DNA of 64,000 bases from Acidobacteriota bacterium (GTDB lineage: Bacteria > Acidobacteriota > Thermoanaerobaculia > Multivoradales > Multivoraceae), in contig JAJCXN010000051.1 of the NCBI GenBank assembly GCA_029263415.1, positions 349,181 to 413,180 on the forward strand, read 5' to 3'. A program made the position numbers and the translations under genes. The notes under the pieces are model-generated. The model did not search any database and was not told the origin of the DNA. It saw only the letters and a program-made list of their open reading frames with translations. This document shows positions 9,440-19,220 of the stretch, in pieces (the stretch's first letter is position 1; the number at the start of each line of letters is the position of its first letter).

Positions 9440-12400
9440 CTACGGAGCTTGCCCAGGGGCTACACGAGGCGGCTCCGCACTCGGGTCCTCGGCCATGATC
9501 ACTCGGTTCCGTCCCTCGGACTTGGCCTGGTAGAGGCTACGGTCTGCGAGCTCCAAGAACTCCTTGGCAGACATGTCGGCAGTGGGGACTGCCACCGCCA
9601 CCCCCAGACTCGCTGTCAAGAAACCCTCGTCATCGCCTCCAGAGGGTATCTTGAGGTCACTAATCGTTAGTCTCAGCAGTTGTGCGATGCGAAGAGCAGC
9701 GCTCCGCTCGATGCTCGGAAGCAGGAGACACAGTTCGTCTCCACCGATACGCGCGGCAAGATCGTCGACGCGTCGCGCAAACGTGCTGATGGTTGCCGCA
9801 ACCGCCCGAAGCGCTTCATCTCCTGCTCCGTGTCCAAGGCTGTCGTTGAGTTCCTTGAACCGATCAATGTCAATCAGGACTAGGGCGAGAGAGCTGCCGC
9901 GCCGATTGCCTCGTCGCCACTCGCCGTCTAGCGCGGCGCTAAAACGGCGCCGATTCGCCAGGCCGGTCAGCGGGTCGGACAAGGAGAGTTCGAGGAGTTG
10001 CTTGTTGGCACCTTCCAGCTCCAGGTTGGCCAGGTTCAACCGATCCGTGCGCTCAGCAACCTCTGTGCGCAACCGGCGCTCTCGGTCTGCGGCCTGCCAC
10101 AACCGGAGTCGGAGCACGGCCGGAACGACGATCAGCAGGAGGATGAAGCCGAGGATGCGAACCGAGAGACGCTCATACCAGTGAGGCTCGATGAGCATAC
10201 GGTGCTGGCCGGCGTCGAGCCATCGCATCCCGTCGCGGCTGGTGCTGAGTTCGAGTTGGCACTTGCAAGGAGGAATGTTGGTGTAGGTGAGCTGGCGAAG
10301 CTCTCCCACCGTTTCCCACTGATCAGAGAACCCCAGTAGACGGGCTCTCATCTGAACCTGGCGGGGCGAGACCTGCGTTGGGATGCCGAACTGCAGATCG
10401 ATGCGACGACTGCCAGCTGGGACTCGAATCTGTTCACCCAGCTTCTGATTCTGGCCGTCGATCGTCACGCTTAGCACGTGCGCGGCTGGCGGTGCGCTGT
10501 CGGTGACCAGCGCAGGCTCGTCAATGAACGCGACTCCCGCCACGGTTGCAAACGCTAGCTGGTTCTCCGCGGTGACCACGCCGGCCGAAAGAAACCCGCC
10601 AACACAATCAGGGTTCAACAAGCCTTCCGAGGGGCCGTATCGAACGGAATGAATCGACGAACTCCTGCCAGCGTAGAAGTGTTCGAGTTCTTCCTTGGCA
10701 ATCCGGGCGATTCCCCGGTTGCTGCTGAGCCAAAAACTGCCGAGTTGATCTTCCAGAATGGCCCACACAGTTGCATCAGAAAGACCGTGTTGTTCGGACA
10801 CCGCTTGAAAGACACCATCGCGATAGCGAACTAGACCGTAGCTAACAGTACCGATGTAGAGGCTGCCGTCCGCGCTTGCGTGCAGCGCAACGATCAGCGC
10901 TTCGTCCAGTCCGTCAGCAGGTCCGTAGGTGGTCAGCGAAGCCTGTTCGAACTGTTCGGTCTGTTGCAGCCGAACCAGGCCGTTGCGGGTGCCGACCCAA
11001 AGGTCTCCGGCGACATCTTGGGCGATGGTGTAAATACCAGGGCCGGGGAGTCCCGTTGCCGTTGTCCAGTGATGCCATGTTTTGCCTTGGGTATTGCTTG
11101 CAAACAGTCCTCCGTTTGCCGTGCCGACCCAGAGCCGGTCGTCTCGATCCTGAAAGATGGCGCTGATCGTCCGCCCCTTCAGGGAATGAGATTCAGGCAC
11201 TAACCGCCCGTCGCTTAGGCGGTAGAGGCCATGCCGCGTGCCGAGCCACAGCACTCCTGCACGGTCTTCAAACACCCTACGCAGGGAAGCGTCTGGAAGC
11301 TGCGGCGAGAAGGGCACCGGCTCATAGCGGCCGTTTCGAAACCGGTTCAGGCCTCCCTCGGCGGTGATCACCCACGTTCCTTCGTGACCTGGGCTCAGGC
11401 CGACGACCGTATGTCCCGTGAGGCCGACCATTTCGCCTCGTTGCGAGATGAGGCCGTGGGCTACCCTCGCCAACCCTGACCTTGTGCCTACCCAAAGATT
11501 GGCCTCATCGTCCAATTGGAGGGAGAGCACCGAGTCCGAGGGCAGTCCCTCGGCCTCGGTGATCCACCCGACTCGGGCACCGTCCCACCGAGCAAGTCCC
11601 CGATTGCCTGTCCCAGCCCAGAGCACCCCGTCGTCTTGCACGGCGAGTGTTCCCACAACGACGGACTCTCCAAGTTCAAGCACCGGCTCGAATCCCTGCT
11701 CGCTGAGTCGACCGACTTGGCCTTTGTTTGTGCCGCTCCACAGGGTGCCATCGCTGTCGACCAGAAGAGCTACCGGTCGGCCGTTGTCCAGCGCCACCGC
11801 TGTGAACGTGATGTTCGGATCGGAATCGGAGGTGACGAAAGCCCCGTCGGGGGTTGCTACCCACACCTGACCGTCGGGCTCGATGGCGACCGCCTGCACG
11901 CCGGGCGCGCTTAGAGTGCCGCCGATCCATTCGTTCTGCAGGCCGTCGTCTTCATCGAAACATTGGGCTCGAGACGCGTAGACCCGGCACAAAGCGCCGC
12001 GAAAACCGACCCATAGCGCACCCGACGGCGCGAGGTGAAGAGAGCTGACTTCAGTGTGCGATAGCTCGATGCCGGTAACCGATTCGATCTGTCCGCGCAC
12101 GAAACGCTGAATACCGCCGCCACCAGTTCCGATCCACAGAGAACCATCTACGTCCTCGGCGATTGCACTGACGTTGTGGCTGCGAAACGCCGGCGTGTTG
12201 CGCCGATCGAAGGTGGTAAACGTGTCCCCGTTCGAGCGAGTCAATCCCTCAGGGGTACCTAGCCAAAGGAAACCGAGCCCGTCCTGCAAGATGGCAGGCA
12301 CGTAGTTGGAGGGGATCCCATCGCGCTGCCCGAAGGGCTGCACGAAGTAAGAAGCCAGCGGATTGTCCTGGACGGTGGGCGAAGCTTGGCCGTCCGCCCG

Positions 12401-12463
12401 GCCGGCTGGAAGCGCGATCAACAGGGTCAGGCCCAGGCAGAGTCGTTTCACCATTGCCGCCAT
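9440..12463 (-). CDS. Reg_prop/Y_Y_Y sensor diguanylate cyclase
   Basis: 1007 residues. A signal peptide (LCLGLTLLIALPAG) is followed by ~14 'two-component regulator propeller' repeats. Typical strands are DGLGFLWLGTPEGL, VDGSLWIGTGGGG and QDVAGDLWVGTRNGL, which form one or two seven-bladed propellers in the periplasm. Next come a Y_Y_Y immunoglobulin-like domain, one membrane helix (ILGFILLLIVVPAVL), a short coiled coil and a GGDEF domain starting at LSDPLTGLANRRRF. The active-site loop reads GGDEL (residues 907-911), and an RxxD inhibitory site (RVDD) lies five residues before it, so both catalysis and product feedback look possible. It probably converts an extracytoplasmic signal into c-di-GMP. 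It is divergent from the chemosensory operon and shares a 188-bp promoter region with it. Confidence 0.93.
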   Translation of the reverse strand: MAAMVKRLCLGLTLLIALPAGRADGQASPTVQDNPLASYFVQPFGQRDGIPSNYVPAILQDGLGFLWLGTPEGLTRSNGDTFTTFDRRNTPAFRSHNVSAIAEDVDGSLWIGTGGGGIQRFVRGQIESVTGIELSHTEVSSLHLAPSGALWVGFRGALCRVYASRAQCFDEDDGLQNEWIGGTLSAPGVQAVAIEPDGQVWVATPDGAFVTSDSDPNITFTAVALDNGRPVALLVDSDGTLWSGTNKGQVGRLSEQGFEPVLELGESVVVGTLAVQDDGVLWAGTGNRGLARWDGARVGWITEAEGLPSDSVLSLQLDDEANLWVGTRSGLARVAHGLISQRGEMVGLTGHTVVGLSPGHEGTWVITAEGGLNRFRNGRYEPVPFSPQLPDASLRRVFEDRAGVLWLGTRHGLYRLSDGRLVPESHSLKGRTISAIFQDRDDRLWVGTANGGLFASNTQGKTWHHWTTATGLPGPGIYTIAQDVAGDLWVGTRNGLVRLQQTEQFEQASLTTYGPADGLDEALIVALHASADGSLYIGTVSYGLVRYRDGVFQAVSEQHGLSDATVWAILEDQLGSFWLSSNRGIARIAKEELEHFYAGRSSSIHSVRYGPSEGLLNPDCVGGFLSAGVVTAENQLAFATVAGVAFIDEPALVTDSAPPAAHVLSVTIDGQNQKLGEQIRVPAGSRRIDLQFGIPTQVSPRQVQMRARLLGFSDQWETVGELRQLTYTNIPPCKCQLELSTSRDGMRWLDAGQHRMLIEPHWYERLSVRILGFILLLIVVPAVLRLRLWQAADRERRLRTEVAERTDRLNLANLELEGANKQLLELSLSDPLTGLANRRRFSAALDGEWRRGNRRGSSLALVLIDIDRFKELNDSLGHGAGDEALRAVAATISTFARRVDDLAARIGGDELCLLLPSIERSAALRIAQLLRLTISDLKIPSGGDDEGFLTASLGVAVAVPTADMSAKEFLELADRSLYQAKSEGRNRVIMAEDPSAEPPRVAPGQAP

Positions 12464-12573
12464 ATTAGCGTCAGCGTTGCGCGAGCCTCATTGAGGGGTT
12501 GTTCGAGAATCTAGAGCCATGAGTGGCTGGTCCGACGACGCCGGCCGGAGTCAATCGTGGTAAATCACAATAA

Positions 12574-12598
12574 TCGCCGCATTGACTCGAAGCGGCGA
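12574..12598. promoter_or_regulatory. 7-bp inverted repeat in the divergent promoter region
   Basis: TCGCCGC and GCGGCGA are separated by 11 bp, centred in the only intergenic gap between the diguanylate cyclase (minus) and the chemosensory operon (plus). There is no T-tract. Its position suggests an operator acting on one or both promoters; this is inference. Confidence 0.45.
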
Positions 12599-12651
12599 AT
12601 ATACTGATCGGGCGAGCTGTGGCTCACCTGACGAACCTATTGGAGTGATAG

Positions 12652-13011
12652 ATGGCAAAGATTGTGGTTGTGGATGATGCAAAGGAAGTCGTCGAGCACA
12701 TCGATCATATTCTGAGAAGCGCGGGCCACGAAGTTGCGAGCTTCCTGGAGGGCTCGGACGTCGAGAGCCGGATCGCGGACTTTGGTGCCGACCTGGTCTT
12801 GCTCGACATCGTCATGCCTGATCGCGACGGCTTTCAGATCCTGCGCTCGCTGCGCCGGTCAGAGCAGACTCGTGACCTGCCGATCGTGTTGGTGAGCAGC
12901 AAGAGTGAGCCCACCGATGTTGAGTGGGGCAAGATGCAGGGGGCCACCGACTACCTGACCAAGCCCTTCGCCGGCGCGGACCTGCTCAGCGTGGTGGAGC
13001 GCCACCTGTGA
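12652..13011 (+). CDS. CheY-like response regulator
   Basis: 119 residues, a single receiver domain. Asp pair VVVDDAK, phospho-acceptor Asp in LVLLDIVMPDRDGF, Ser in IVLVSSKS, and the conserved Lys in YLTKPF are all present. It is the first gene of the chemosensory operon and is preceded by GGAG seven bases from the ATG. A stand-alone receiver before a CheW resembles the PilG/PilH position in Pil-Chp systems. It should be phosphorylated by the hybrid CheA encoded downstream. Confidence 0.93.
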   Translation: MAKIVVVDDAKEVVEHIDHILRSAGHEVASFLEGSDVESRIADFGADLVLLDIVMPDRDGFQILRSLRRSEQTRDLPIVLVSSKSEPTDVEWGKMQGATDYLTKPFAGADLLSVVERHL

Positions 13012-13523
13012 CCACCGCGACGAGCGGGCAGGCGGCCGCTCCAGATCTAACAGCCGTGCACGGGGCCCCCGCGCTCGCCTTCCGTCTCGGAGGACGTGAT
13101 CTCGCGGCTTTCACGGCTTCCGGCTGCGGCGTGGTCGAGATCGACTCATGGACGCGAGTTCCCACCGCGCCAAAGTGCGTTCTGGGCATCGCCAACGCGC
13201 AAGGAAGAATGCTGACCGTGCTCGACCTTCGAGCGGAGCTAGGGCTCCCGCAACAGGCGTGGCGGATGCCCCTGCAAGCGTTGGCGCTCGGCGATAGTGA
13301 GCCGCGCGTTGCGGTTGCCATCGATCGAGCACTCGGGTTCGGCAGTCACGTCCCGGTGGAAGCGCAGGGCGAGCAGGCGGCGACGGAGGGTCTCGCTGGA
13401 TACGGGCTGGGAAGCATCGATATCGCCGGCCGGCGCGCAACGCTGGTCGATTTCTCTGCGCTGCTCGATACGCTGCGAGCCTCTGCGCGGAACCGGACAC
13501 AACTAGAAGGGCAGACGACATGA
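13008..13523 (+). CDS. cheW: CheW-like coupling protein (first)
   Basis: About 171 residues from the GTG at 13008, which overlaps the cheY stop by 4 bp (GTGA). A CheW/SH3-like beta fold is seen in [44 protein letters not shown] and [23 protein letters not shown]. It should bridge the MCP and CheA at the membrane. The open frame continues upstream to 12924, but that part only shadows cheY. Confidence 0.85.
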   Translation: MTTATSGQAAAPDLTAVHGAPALAFRLGGRDLAAFTASGCGVVEIDSWTRVPTAPKCVLGIANAQGRMLTVLDLRAELGLPQQAWRMPLQALALGDSEPRVAVAIDRALGFGSHVPVEAQGEQAATEGLAGYGLGSIDIAGRRATLVDFSALLDTLRASARNRTQLEGQTT

Positions 13524-15439
13524 CAGTTTCGCCAACTCCCCCTCAAGATCCCGATCAGCCGTTGGTGACGCCGCTGACCGTTGCCGACGATCCCTGGAGA
13601 TCCCTGGAATCGCCGGTCGCGGAATCACCCGACCCAGCCAGTCTGGAGGGTCCGGATCCGGAGGTCGCTACCGCTCGACGGTCGAAGGTGCGCGGGCCCG
13701 GTCTTCAAGCGAAGATCATTCTTCTCATGGTGATTTCACTGGCGCTGCTGGCCCTGATCTCCTCCTTTGCAACCACTTTGGCGCTCCGTTCACGCATGGT
13801 GAACGAAATTGAGGCCCGCGCAGACGCCATCGCTCAAGGCGTTTTGAGTTCCACTCGGCTGGCGGCAGCCGACACCGCTGGCCAGACGGTGCGGGGATTG
13901 CTCGACGAGTTCCGCAACATCGAAGGCGTGGTTTACCTAATCCTCTATGATCGCTCGGGTCGCCTGGTGGCGAGTTCGCTTGACGGACCCATGACAGACG
14001 CGCTTGCCATTCCCGCCGAAGATGGAGGCGCCGCAGCCCGGCTGGTGATTGCTCCGCCTGGGCAGGATGGGGTCCGAACCACCGCGCTCGATGTCTCGCG
14101 GTCGCAGCCCAACGGGGGAACCGTGCGTGTCGGAATGAATTTCGACGCGGTCGCCGCCGAAATCCAAGCGATTAACTTGAACCTGCTCGTGGTCCAGGCT
14201 GTGGTCGCCCTGGTCGCGGTGCTCTTCGCGATCCTCTTCAGCGCGCGCCTGGTCCGACCGATCCGGGCCTTGGTGAGGCTCGCTCAGGCGGTCGGCCTCG
14301 GTGACCTCTCGCGAACTCTCCGAGTGCGGTCGACCGACGAGGTCGGCCTGCTGTCGCTTACTTTCAACGACACGATTCGCCGTCTCCGTGGCCTGGTGGT
14401 CACCGAGAGTGAACGTGACGAGGAGCGCGCCCAGCGCGAGTTGTTGCAGGCAAACATTCGTAACTTCCTTCAGGTTAGCCGCCAAGTCAGCCAGGGCGAT
14501 TTACGCCTCCGTGGTGCGGTGACCGAGGATGTGCTCGGAAGCGTGGTCGACTCGATCAACCTGATGATCGAGGAGATCGGCGACACCCTGGCCGGCGTTC
14601 GACAGGCCACCGACGAGGTTCACGGAGGCGCCGACGCGGTGCTCCGGTCGAGCGACGAGGTTGCACAGAGGGTGCGCGAGCAACTCGAGGCTGCCCGCAC
14701 GGTGGATCAGAACGTCACCGAGGTCACTCACGCGATGCGCGCGGTAACGCTGCGTGCCGAAGCTGCTTCCGGCACCGCTCGACAAACACGGGAGGCGGCG
14801 CAGTCCGGTCGCCTGGTCGTGGGAGAAACACTCGAAAGCATGCAGAGGATCCGTACCGAGGTTCAGGGAATCTCGCGGCGGATCAAGGCTCTCGGCGATC
14901 GCTCGCTGGAGATTTCTGAGATCGTCGACACCATCACGAACCTCTCCTCGCAAACCAACCTTCTGGCCCTCAACGCGGCCATCGAGGCATCCGGTGCTGG
15001 CGAGTATGGAGTTCGTTTCGCGGTGGTCGCCGAAGAGGTTCGGAAGCTGGCCGAGGAGTCGTCTACGTCGTCTAAGCGGATTTCTGGACTGATCAGCGCG
15101 GTGCAATCTGAGGTCCTCGATGCGGTCCGCGCGATGGAAGACGGAACAGAGGAGGTCGAGACCGGGTTTCAATTGGCCCAACAGGCCGGTGAGCGACTGT
15201 CGGAAATTGCGGTCATTTCTGAGGCCTCGGCCGATGTTGCAACTGAGATTTCCGAGCGGACCGCAAGCCAGGCCGAGGGTATTGACCGAGTGGCCGACAC
15301 CGTTCGTGTGATCTCCGGGCTGGCACAGAGGTCCGACGAGAGCGTGACCGAAGGGCGCCAGACAGCGGAGCAGATGAGACGAGTTGCCGACCAGCTCGCC
15401 CAGCGACTGGCGCGGTTCCGCCTCCCCGAGACAGAGTAA
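13520..15439 (+). CDS. methyl-accepting chemotaxis protein (PilJ-like position)
   Basis: 639 residues, ATG overlapping the preceding stop (ATGA). TM1 is at ~65-90 ([17 protein letters not shown]), a ~130-residue periplasmic sensor domain follows, and TM2 is at ~222-243 ([16 protein letters not shown]). Then come a HAMP domain ([20 protein letters not shown]) and a long coiled-coil signalling domain. The kinase-contact tip reads [20 protein letters not shown] then [20 protein letters not shown]; it is close to consensus but has GEYGVRF in place of the usual GExGRGF. The first ~60 residues are proline-rich and cytoplasmic. No cheR or cheB is nearby, so methylation, if it occurs, uses enzymes encoded elsewhere. 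Confidence 0.93.
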   Translation: MTVSPTPPQDPDQPLVTPLTVADDPWRSLESPVAESPDPASLEGPDPEVATARRSKVRGPGLQAKIILLMVISLALLALISSFATTLALRSRMVNEIEARADAIAQGVLSSTRLAAADTAGQTVRGLLDEFRNIEGVVYLILYDRSGRLVASSLDGPMTDALAIPAEDGGAAARLVIAPPGQDGVRTTALDVSRSQPNGGTVRVGMNFDAVAAEIQAINLNLLVVQAVVALVAVLFAILFSARLVRPIRALVRLAQAVGLGDLSRTLRVRSTDEVGLLSLTFNDTIRRLRGLVVTESERDEERAQRELLQANIRNFLQVSRQVSQGDLRLRGAVTEDVLGSVVDSINLMIEEIGDTLAGVRQATDEVHGGADAVLRSSDEVAQRVREQLEAARTVDQNVTEVTHAMRAVTLRAEAASGTARQTREAAQSGRLVVGETLESMQRIRTEVQGISRRIKALGDRSLEISEIVDTITNLSSQTNLLALNAAIEASGAGEYGVRFAVVAEEVRKLAEESSTSSKRISGLISAVQSEVLDAVRAMEDGTEEVETGFQLAQQAGERLSEIAVISEASADVATEISERTASQAEGIDRVADTVRVISGLAQRSDESVTEGRQTAEQMRRVADQLAQRLARFRLPETE

Positions 15440-15454
15440 GGCCCGGGCCGCATA

Positions 15455-18352
15455 ATGAACCGGGAGAACGGCGACTGGGGGCCCTCGACGGGCGGTGAGA
15501 TCGAACTTGAGCCATTCCTGCGTGAGGCTCCTGAGATCGTGCGTGGACTTGAGCGCGCCGTCGAGGGGCTCAGCCAAGGCCAAAGCGACCCTGGGAGGGA
15601 CAACAGGTACGATGCGTCGCGGGCGAGTCTCGCCTTGCTCAGCCATCGACTGTACGGCTCCGCCTCGCTCTATGGCTTGGTAGAGATCGCCGACCTCGCT
15701 GCCGCACTGGAGGCTGCTTTGAAGAGTGTGCCAGCGCAGAGGCCTGACGAGGGTCGGGTCCCGGAGGCGACTCGCAGAGTTCTTGCCGAGGCTGTAGGAG
15801 CGGTGGACGCCGCTGTCTGCGCGGCGCAGCGAAGTAGCACGGCGCGGCCTGTGGAACACCATTCCCGTGATCGCCTGGGTGAATTGGCCGAAGCTAGAAC
15901 GGCGGAGGAAGGCGATTCCCTCGTCAGTCGCTTGCGCCATCAAGCGCTCAGTGACCCGGATGTTCTGGAGTTCTTCGAGCCGGAGGCACGCGAGCACCTC
16001 GACGGCTTGGCAGCGGCTTTCACCACTCTGGCCGCCGGCGATGACAAGTCAGCCGTCGACACCGCCTTCCGGCTTATCCATACGTTGAAGGGCGCTGCAC
16101 TCATGTTCGAGTGCGAGCCGATCGGAGAACTTGCCCATGTGATGGAGGACCTGCTGGAGCTGGCGCGGACGGATCAGCTGGTGCTCTCCGCGAAGCCCTT
16201 AGCGGCGCTCGAAGACGCCCACGACGTGTTAGTCGCCATGGTTTCTGCGCTCGGCGGCCGTCGGACGCCGCTTGCAGCCATGAACCAAAAGGCCCACGAT
16301 CGGCTAGCGGACATCGCAGTGCCCGAGGCGCCCGCAGTGCCCGAGGCGCCCGAAGTGCTCGAGGCGGTCGAGGCCGAGCCGATAGGCGTCGTATCGAACG
16401 AGGAAGAGGAGAGCACCGGCGGCGAGAGTGCTCAACGCCAGATCCGAGTGGGTCTCGAGCGAATCGAAGCCTTGAGCGAGCTTGCCGGCCAGGCGAGGAG
16501 CGCACGGGCGCGCCTCGCTCACCGAGTCAAGCGGCTGGAAGAAGTGGGGCAGCAATACGCCGTCAGTCGCACACGCCTCCTCGAGACTGTTCAGGCATTC
16601 GACCGCGGGCGCCACGATCCGCGGCCCGGTGGGTTAGGGGTGGATGGCGGCGAACAGCAAGCGCCGAGCGGAGCCGCAACCGGAGACCAGGACTGGGCGG
16701 AGGCCGCCGAGCTGTCCCTCGACGGATTCTCCGAACTCGAACTCGATCGCTTTGATGAGATCGACGTCCTGACGCGACAGATCGCCGAGATTTCCTTCGA
16801 TCTGGGCGAGACCCATAACTTGATGAGTAGTCTCCAGCGCGAGATCACGATCGAGATCGAACGGTCCACGCGGTTGGACCGCGAGCTGGAGAACTCGATC
16901 CGTAGGATGCGCATGTTGCCGCTAGGTCGCTTGTTCGAGCGCTTCCGCCGCCGCGTCGAGAGAGCCGCGGCCGAGGCCGACAAGGAAGTGTTTCTGGATA
17001 TTTCTGGCGGCGACGTAGAGGTGGATGCGGCGATCGTCGAGCGCTTGGCCGACCCGCTGCTCCACCTGGTCAACAACGCCGTGTTTCATGGTGTCGAAAA
17101 AGTTGCCGAGCGCAGTGCCGCCGGCAAACCGCGGCATGGCACCATCGCTCTTCAGGCCAGGATGCGTGGAGCCTTTGTCGAGGTCGAGGTCGAAGACAAC
17201 GGCCGTGGCCTCGACCTCGATGCGCTCCGCCGCCGAGCGATCGAGGACGGGCTGTGGAGCGAGGACGGGGCCAAAGCGCGCTCCGAGCAGGAAGTTAGAG
17301 AACTCATCTTCCAGCGTGGGATCAGCACCGCAACTCGGGTCAGTGACAGCGCCGGCCGCGGTGTCGGGATGGACGTCGTGCGTTCGACCCTGCTCGACCT
17401 CAATGGCGAAATCATCACGGAGAGTCTCGCCGGGGTGGGTACACGCTTCACGCTGCGCCTGCCGGTGATGATGATGACGTCGACCGCACTCGAATTGCGT
17501 GTCGGTGTAGAGAAGTTCGCCCTGCCCTCAATCAACGTGCGACAGGTGCTTCACGCAGAAAGGCAACGCGTTGCTAGTCGTGGCGACCAAGACTGGATTG
17601 TCCTGGACGGCGAGGAACTGCAAGTGGTCCGCCTCGCCGAACGCCTAGGGATAGCCGCTGATGATCCACCGACTCCCAACTTGGCCTTAGTAGTGGTTCA
17701 AGCCACCGGGCACTCCTCGTCCGCGGTTGCCCTGGAGGTCGACGAAATGCTCGGTATCGAGGAAATGGTCATGCAGCCCCTGTGCGGGTTCCTCGCCGGC
17801 ATGGGCGACTTCGCCGGTGTCACCCTCACGCCCGAAGGTAGCGCTGTGCTGGTGCTCGACCCGGCAGACTTGTTCGCTCTGGCGCCGAAAGTGACGCGTC
17901 CGAGCGACCATGCATCGGAGCAAGCAATCGCAACGCAACCGCGCTTGTTGCTCGCCGACGACTCCATCAGCGTGCGCAAAGTTCTGGCGCGGCAGCTCAG
18001 AGCGGCTGGCTACGAGGTGGTCACCGCACAGGACGGTGAGCAAGCGCTTTTTGAGCTGCGCGAAGGCCGCTTCGACGCTGTCATCACGGACATCGAGATG
18101 CCGCGGCTCAACGGCTTTGAGTTGCTGGAGCGCATTCGTCGCAGCCCGGTCGGATCCGACTTGCCGGTGATCGTCGTCACCACCCGCATCGGCTCCAGGC
18201 ATCGCGACTTGGCAGACCGGCTGGGCGCCACTGCCTACTTCAGCAAACCGATCAACCGCGAGTCACTCCTTGAAATCGTCGCCACGGTGACCTCCCCGCG
18301 GAATCGCCAACGCGTTGACTTTCACGTCGGTTCCGGAGCGGATGCACGATGA
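15455..18352 (+). CDS. cheA: hybrid CheA histidine kinase with receiver domain
   Basis: 965 residues. Two HPt-like domains: a weak one with His64 in LLSHRLYGSA and a clear one with His209 in LIHTLKGAA. A Glu/Pro-rich linker and a long dimerisation region with coiled coil (~430-510) follow. The ATPase domain has N-box VNNAVFHGVE (~540), G1 VEDNGRGLDL (~580) and G2 GRGVGMDVVRS (~635). A CheW-like domain spans ~670-810, and the C-terminal receiver (~830-950) has Asp879 in AVITDIEMPRLNG and the Lys in YFSKPIN. This ChpA-like layout fits a type IV pilus or 'alternative function' chemosensory system more than flagellar taxis, but no pil gene is in the window. Confidence 0.94.
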   Translation: MNRENGDWGPSTGGEIELEPFLREAPEIVRGLERAVEGLSQGQSDPGRDNRYDASRASLALLSHRLYGSASLYGLVEIADLAAALEAALKSVPAQRPDEGRVPEATRRVLAEAVGAVDAAVCAAQRSSTARPVEHHSRDRLGELAEARTAEEGDSLVSRLRHQALSDPDVLEFFEPEAREHLDGLAAAFTTLAAGDDKSAVDTAFRLIHTLKGAALMFECEPIGELAHVMEDLLELARTDQLVLSAKPLAALEDAHDVLVAMVSALGGRRTPLAAMNQKAHDRLADIAVPEAPAVPEAPEVLEAVEAEPIGVVSNEEEESTGGESAQRQIRVGLERIEALSELAGQARSARARLAHRVKRLEEVGQQYAVSRTRLLETVQAFDRGRHDPRPGGLGVDGGEQQAPSGAATGDQDWAEAAELSLDGFSELELDRFDEIDVLTRQIAEISFDLGETHNLMSSLQREITIEIERSTRLDRELENSIRRMRMLPLGRLFERFRRRVERAAAEADKEVFLDISGGDVEVDAAIVERLADPLLHLVNNAVFHGVEKVAERSAAGKPRHGTIALQARMRGAFVEVEVEDNGRGLDLDALRRRAIEDGLWSEDGAKARSEQEVRELIFQRGISTATRVSDSAGRGVGMDVVRSTLLDLNGEIITESLAGVGTRFTLRLPVMMMTSTALELRVGVEKFALPSINVRQVLHAERQRVASRGDQDWIVLDGEELQVVRLAERLGIAADDPPTPNLALVVVQATGHSSSAVALEVDEMLGIEEMVMQPLCGFLAGMGDFAGVTLTPEGSAVLVLDPADLFALAPKVTRPSDHASEQAIATQPRLLLADDSISVRKVLARQLRAAGYEVVTAQDGEQALFELREGRFDAVITDIEMPRLNGFELLERIRRSPVGSDLPVIVVTTRIGSRHRDLADRLGATAYFSKPINRESLLEIVATVTSPRNRQRVDFHVGSGADAR

Positions 18353-18813
18353 CAGCGCAAACTTCAACCGACGCGGGAAACCGCTCGAAGCTGCTCGTGG
18401 TGTCCGTCGGCACCTTGGAGGTCGCGGTCGCGGGCCGAGTGCTGGGGTCGTCGACCCTGGCGGGCCCCCTGCAACCGGCGGTCTTCTACGAAGAGCAAGA
18501 GTATCCGGTGCTCGACCTTCCGCGGCTGTTTGGGACGCGAGAGAGCGCTGAAGGCGATCTGCTGCTGCTGCTCGTTGAGCAGGGCGAGCTGCGCCGAGCA
18601 TTAGTGGTTGATCAACTGGTCGGCTACTGTGCGTTCACGCCCGGCCAACTACTGCCGGTTCCCCAGATTTACCCCCAGGCCGAACGCGACCGCTGGCACG
18701 GTCTGCTGCCGCTCCCGGGTGGCCGGATCATCGCCGTCCCCTGCCTAGCGGGTCTGCCGAACGTTTCGGTTGTCAACGATGGCGACTCGAACGACAAGAG
18801 GCGAGCGTCTTGA
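18349..18813 (+). CDS. CheW-like protein (second)
   Basis: 154 residues. ATG overlaps the cheA stop (ATGA). The sequence follows the CheW fold in outline: KLLVVSVGTLEVAVAGRVLG, EYPVLDLPRLFG, LLLLLVEQGELRRALVVDQLVGY and a closing GGRIIAVPCLAGLP. It is divergent from the first CheW. It may be an alternative coupling protein or a competitor for the CheA docking site; this is inference from its place in the operon. Confidence 0.72.
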   Translation: MTAQTSTDAGNRSKLLVVSVGTLEVAVAGRVLGSSTLAGPLQPAVFYEEQEYPVLDLPRLFGTRESAEGDLLLLLVEQGELRRALVVDQLVGYCAFTPGQLLPVPQIYPQAERDRWHGLLPLPGGRIIAVPCLAGLPNVSVVNDGDSNDKRRAS

Positions 18814-19220
18814 TCCCCCGCGCGACACGAGGGCAAGCGGCGCCGACCCGGCGGCGGTATGTCGCGTTTGTGCTCGATGGTCGGCGCTTGGTCCTGCCCG
18901 CCGAGGATGTCGATTCGGTTGCGGAGCCGGCCTCGATCATTCCCCTGCCGACCGCCGACCCGCGACGTTTGGGTGTGTTCTTGCACCGCGCTCAGCTAGT
19001 CGCGGCGGTTTCTTCAGGCGCACACGTTGACCAGCGCCGGCCGACCCACTGTGTCGTGCTGCGCGAGGAGGGCTTCGCAATCCCAGTGGATGAACTGGTC
19101 GGTCTCGAAGTGGGGCACGATGATCAGATCCCCGAAGGCTTCGAACTCTTCGATCGCGCCTCCTTCACTCAAGCGCTCGCGAGACCCAACCTCGCGTGCT
19201 CATCCAAGGATGTGTCGTGA
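18810..19220 (+). CDS. CheW-like protein (third)
   Basis: 136 residues. Starts at a TTG whose bases overlap the previous stop (TTGA), the same 4-bp coupling seen throughout this operon. RRYVAFVLDGRRLVLPAEDV, IIPLPTADPRRLGVFLHRAQL and HCVVLREEGFAIPVDELVGLE outline a shortened CheW fold. The C-terminal strand pair is abbreviated, so it may be partial in structure. Confidence 0.68.
   Translation: MIPRATRGQAAPTRRRYVAFVLDGRRLVLPAEDVDSVAEPASIIPLPTADPRRLGVFLHRAQLVAAVSSGAHVDQRRPTHCVVLREEGFAIPVDELVGLEVGHDDQIPEGFELFDRASFTQALARPNLACSSKDVS

Noticed and set aside
12582..12606. TTGACT and TATACT as a promoter for cheY
   Set aside because: The spacer is only about 12 bp, too short for sigma70 recognition.
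12924..13007. Longer start for the first CheW
   Set aside because: This segment only shadows cheY; the GTG at 13008 gives the operon's usual 4-bp overlap.
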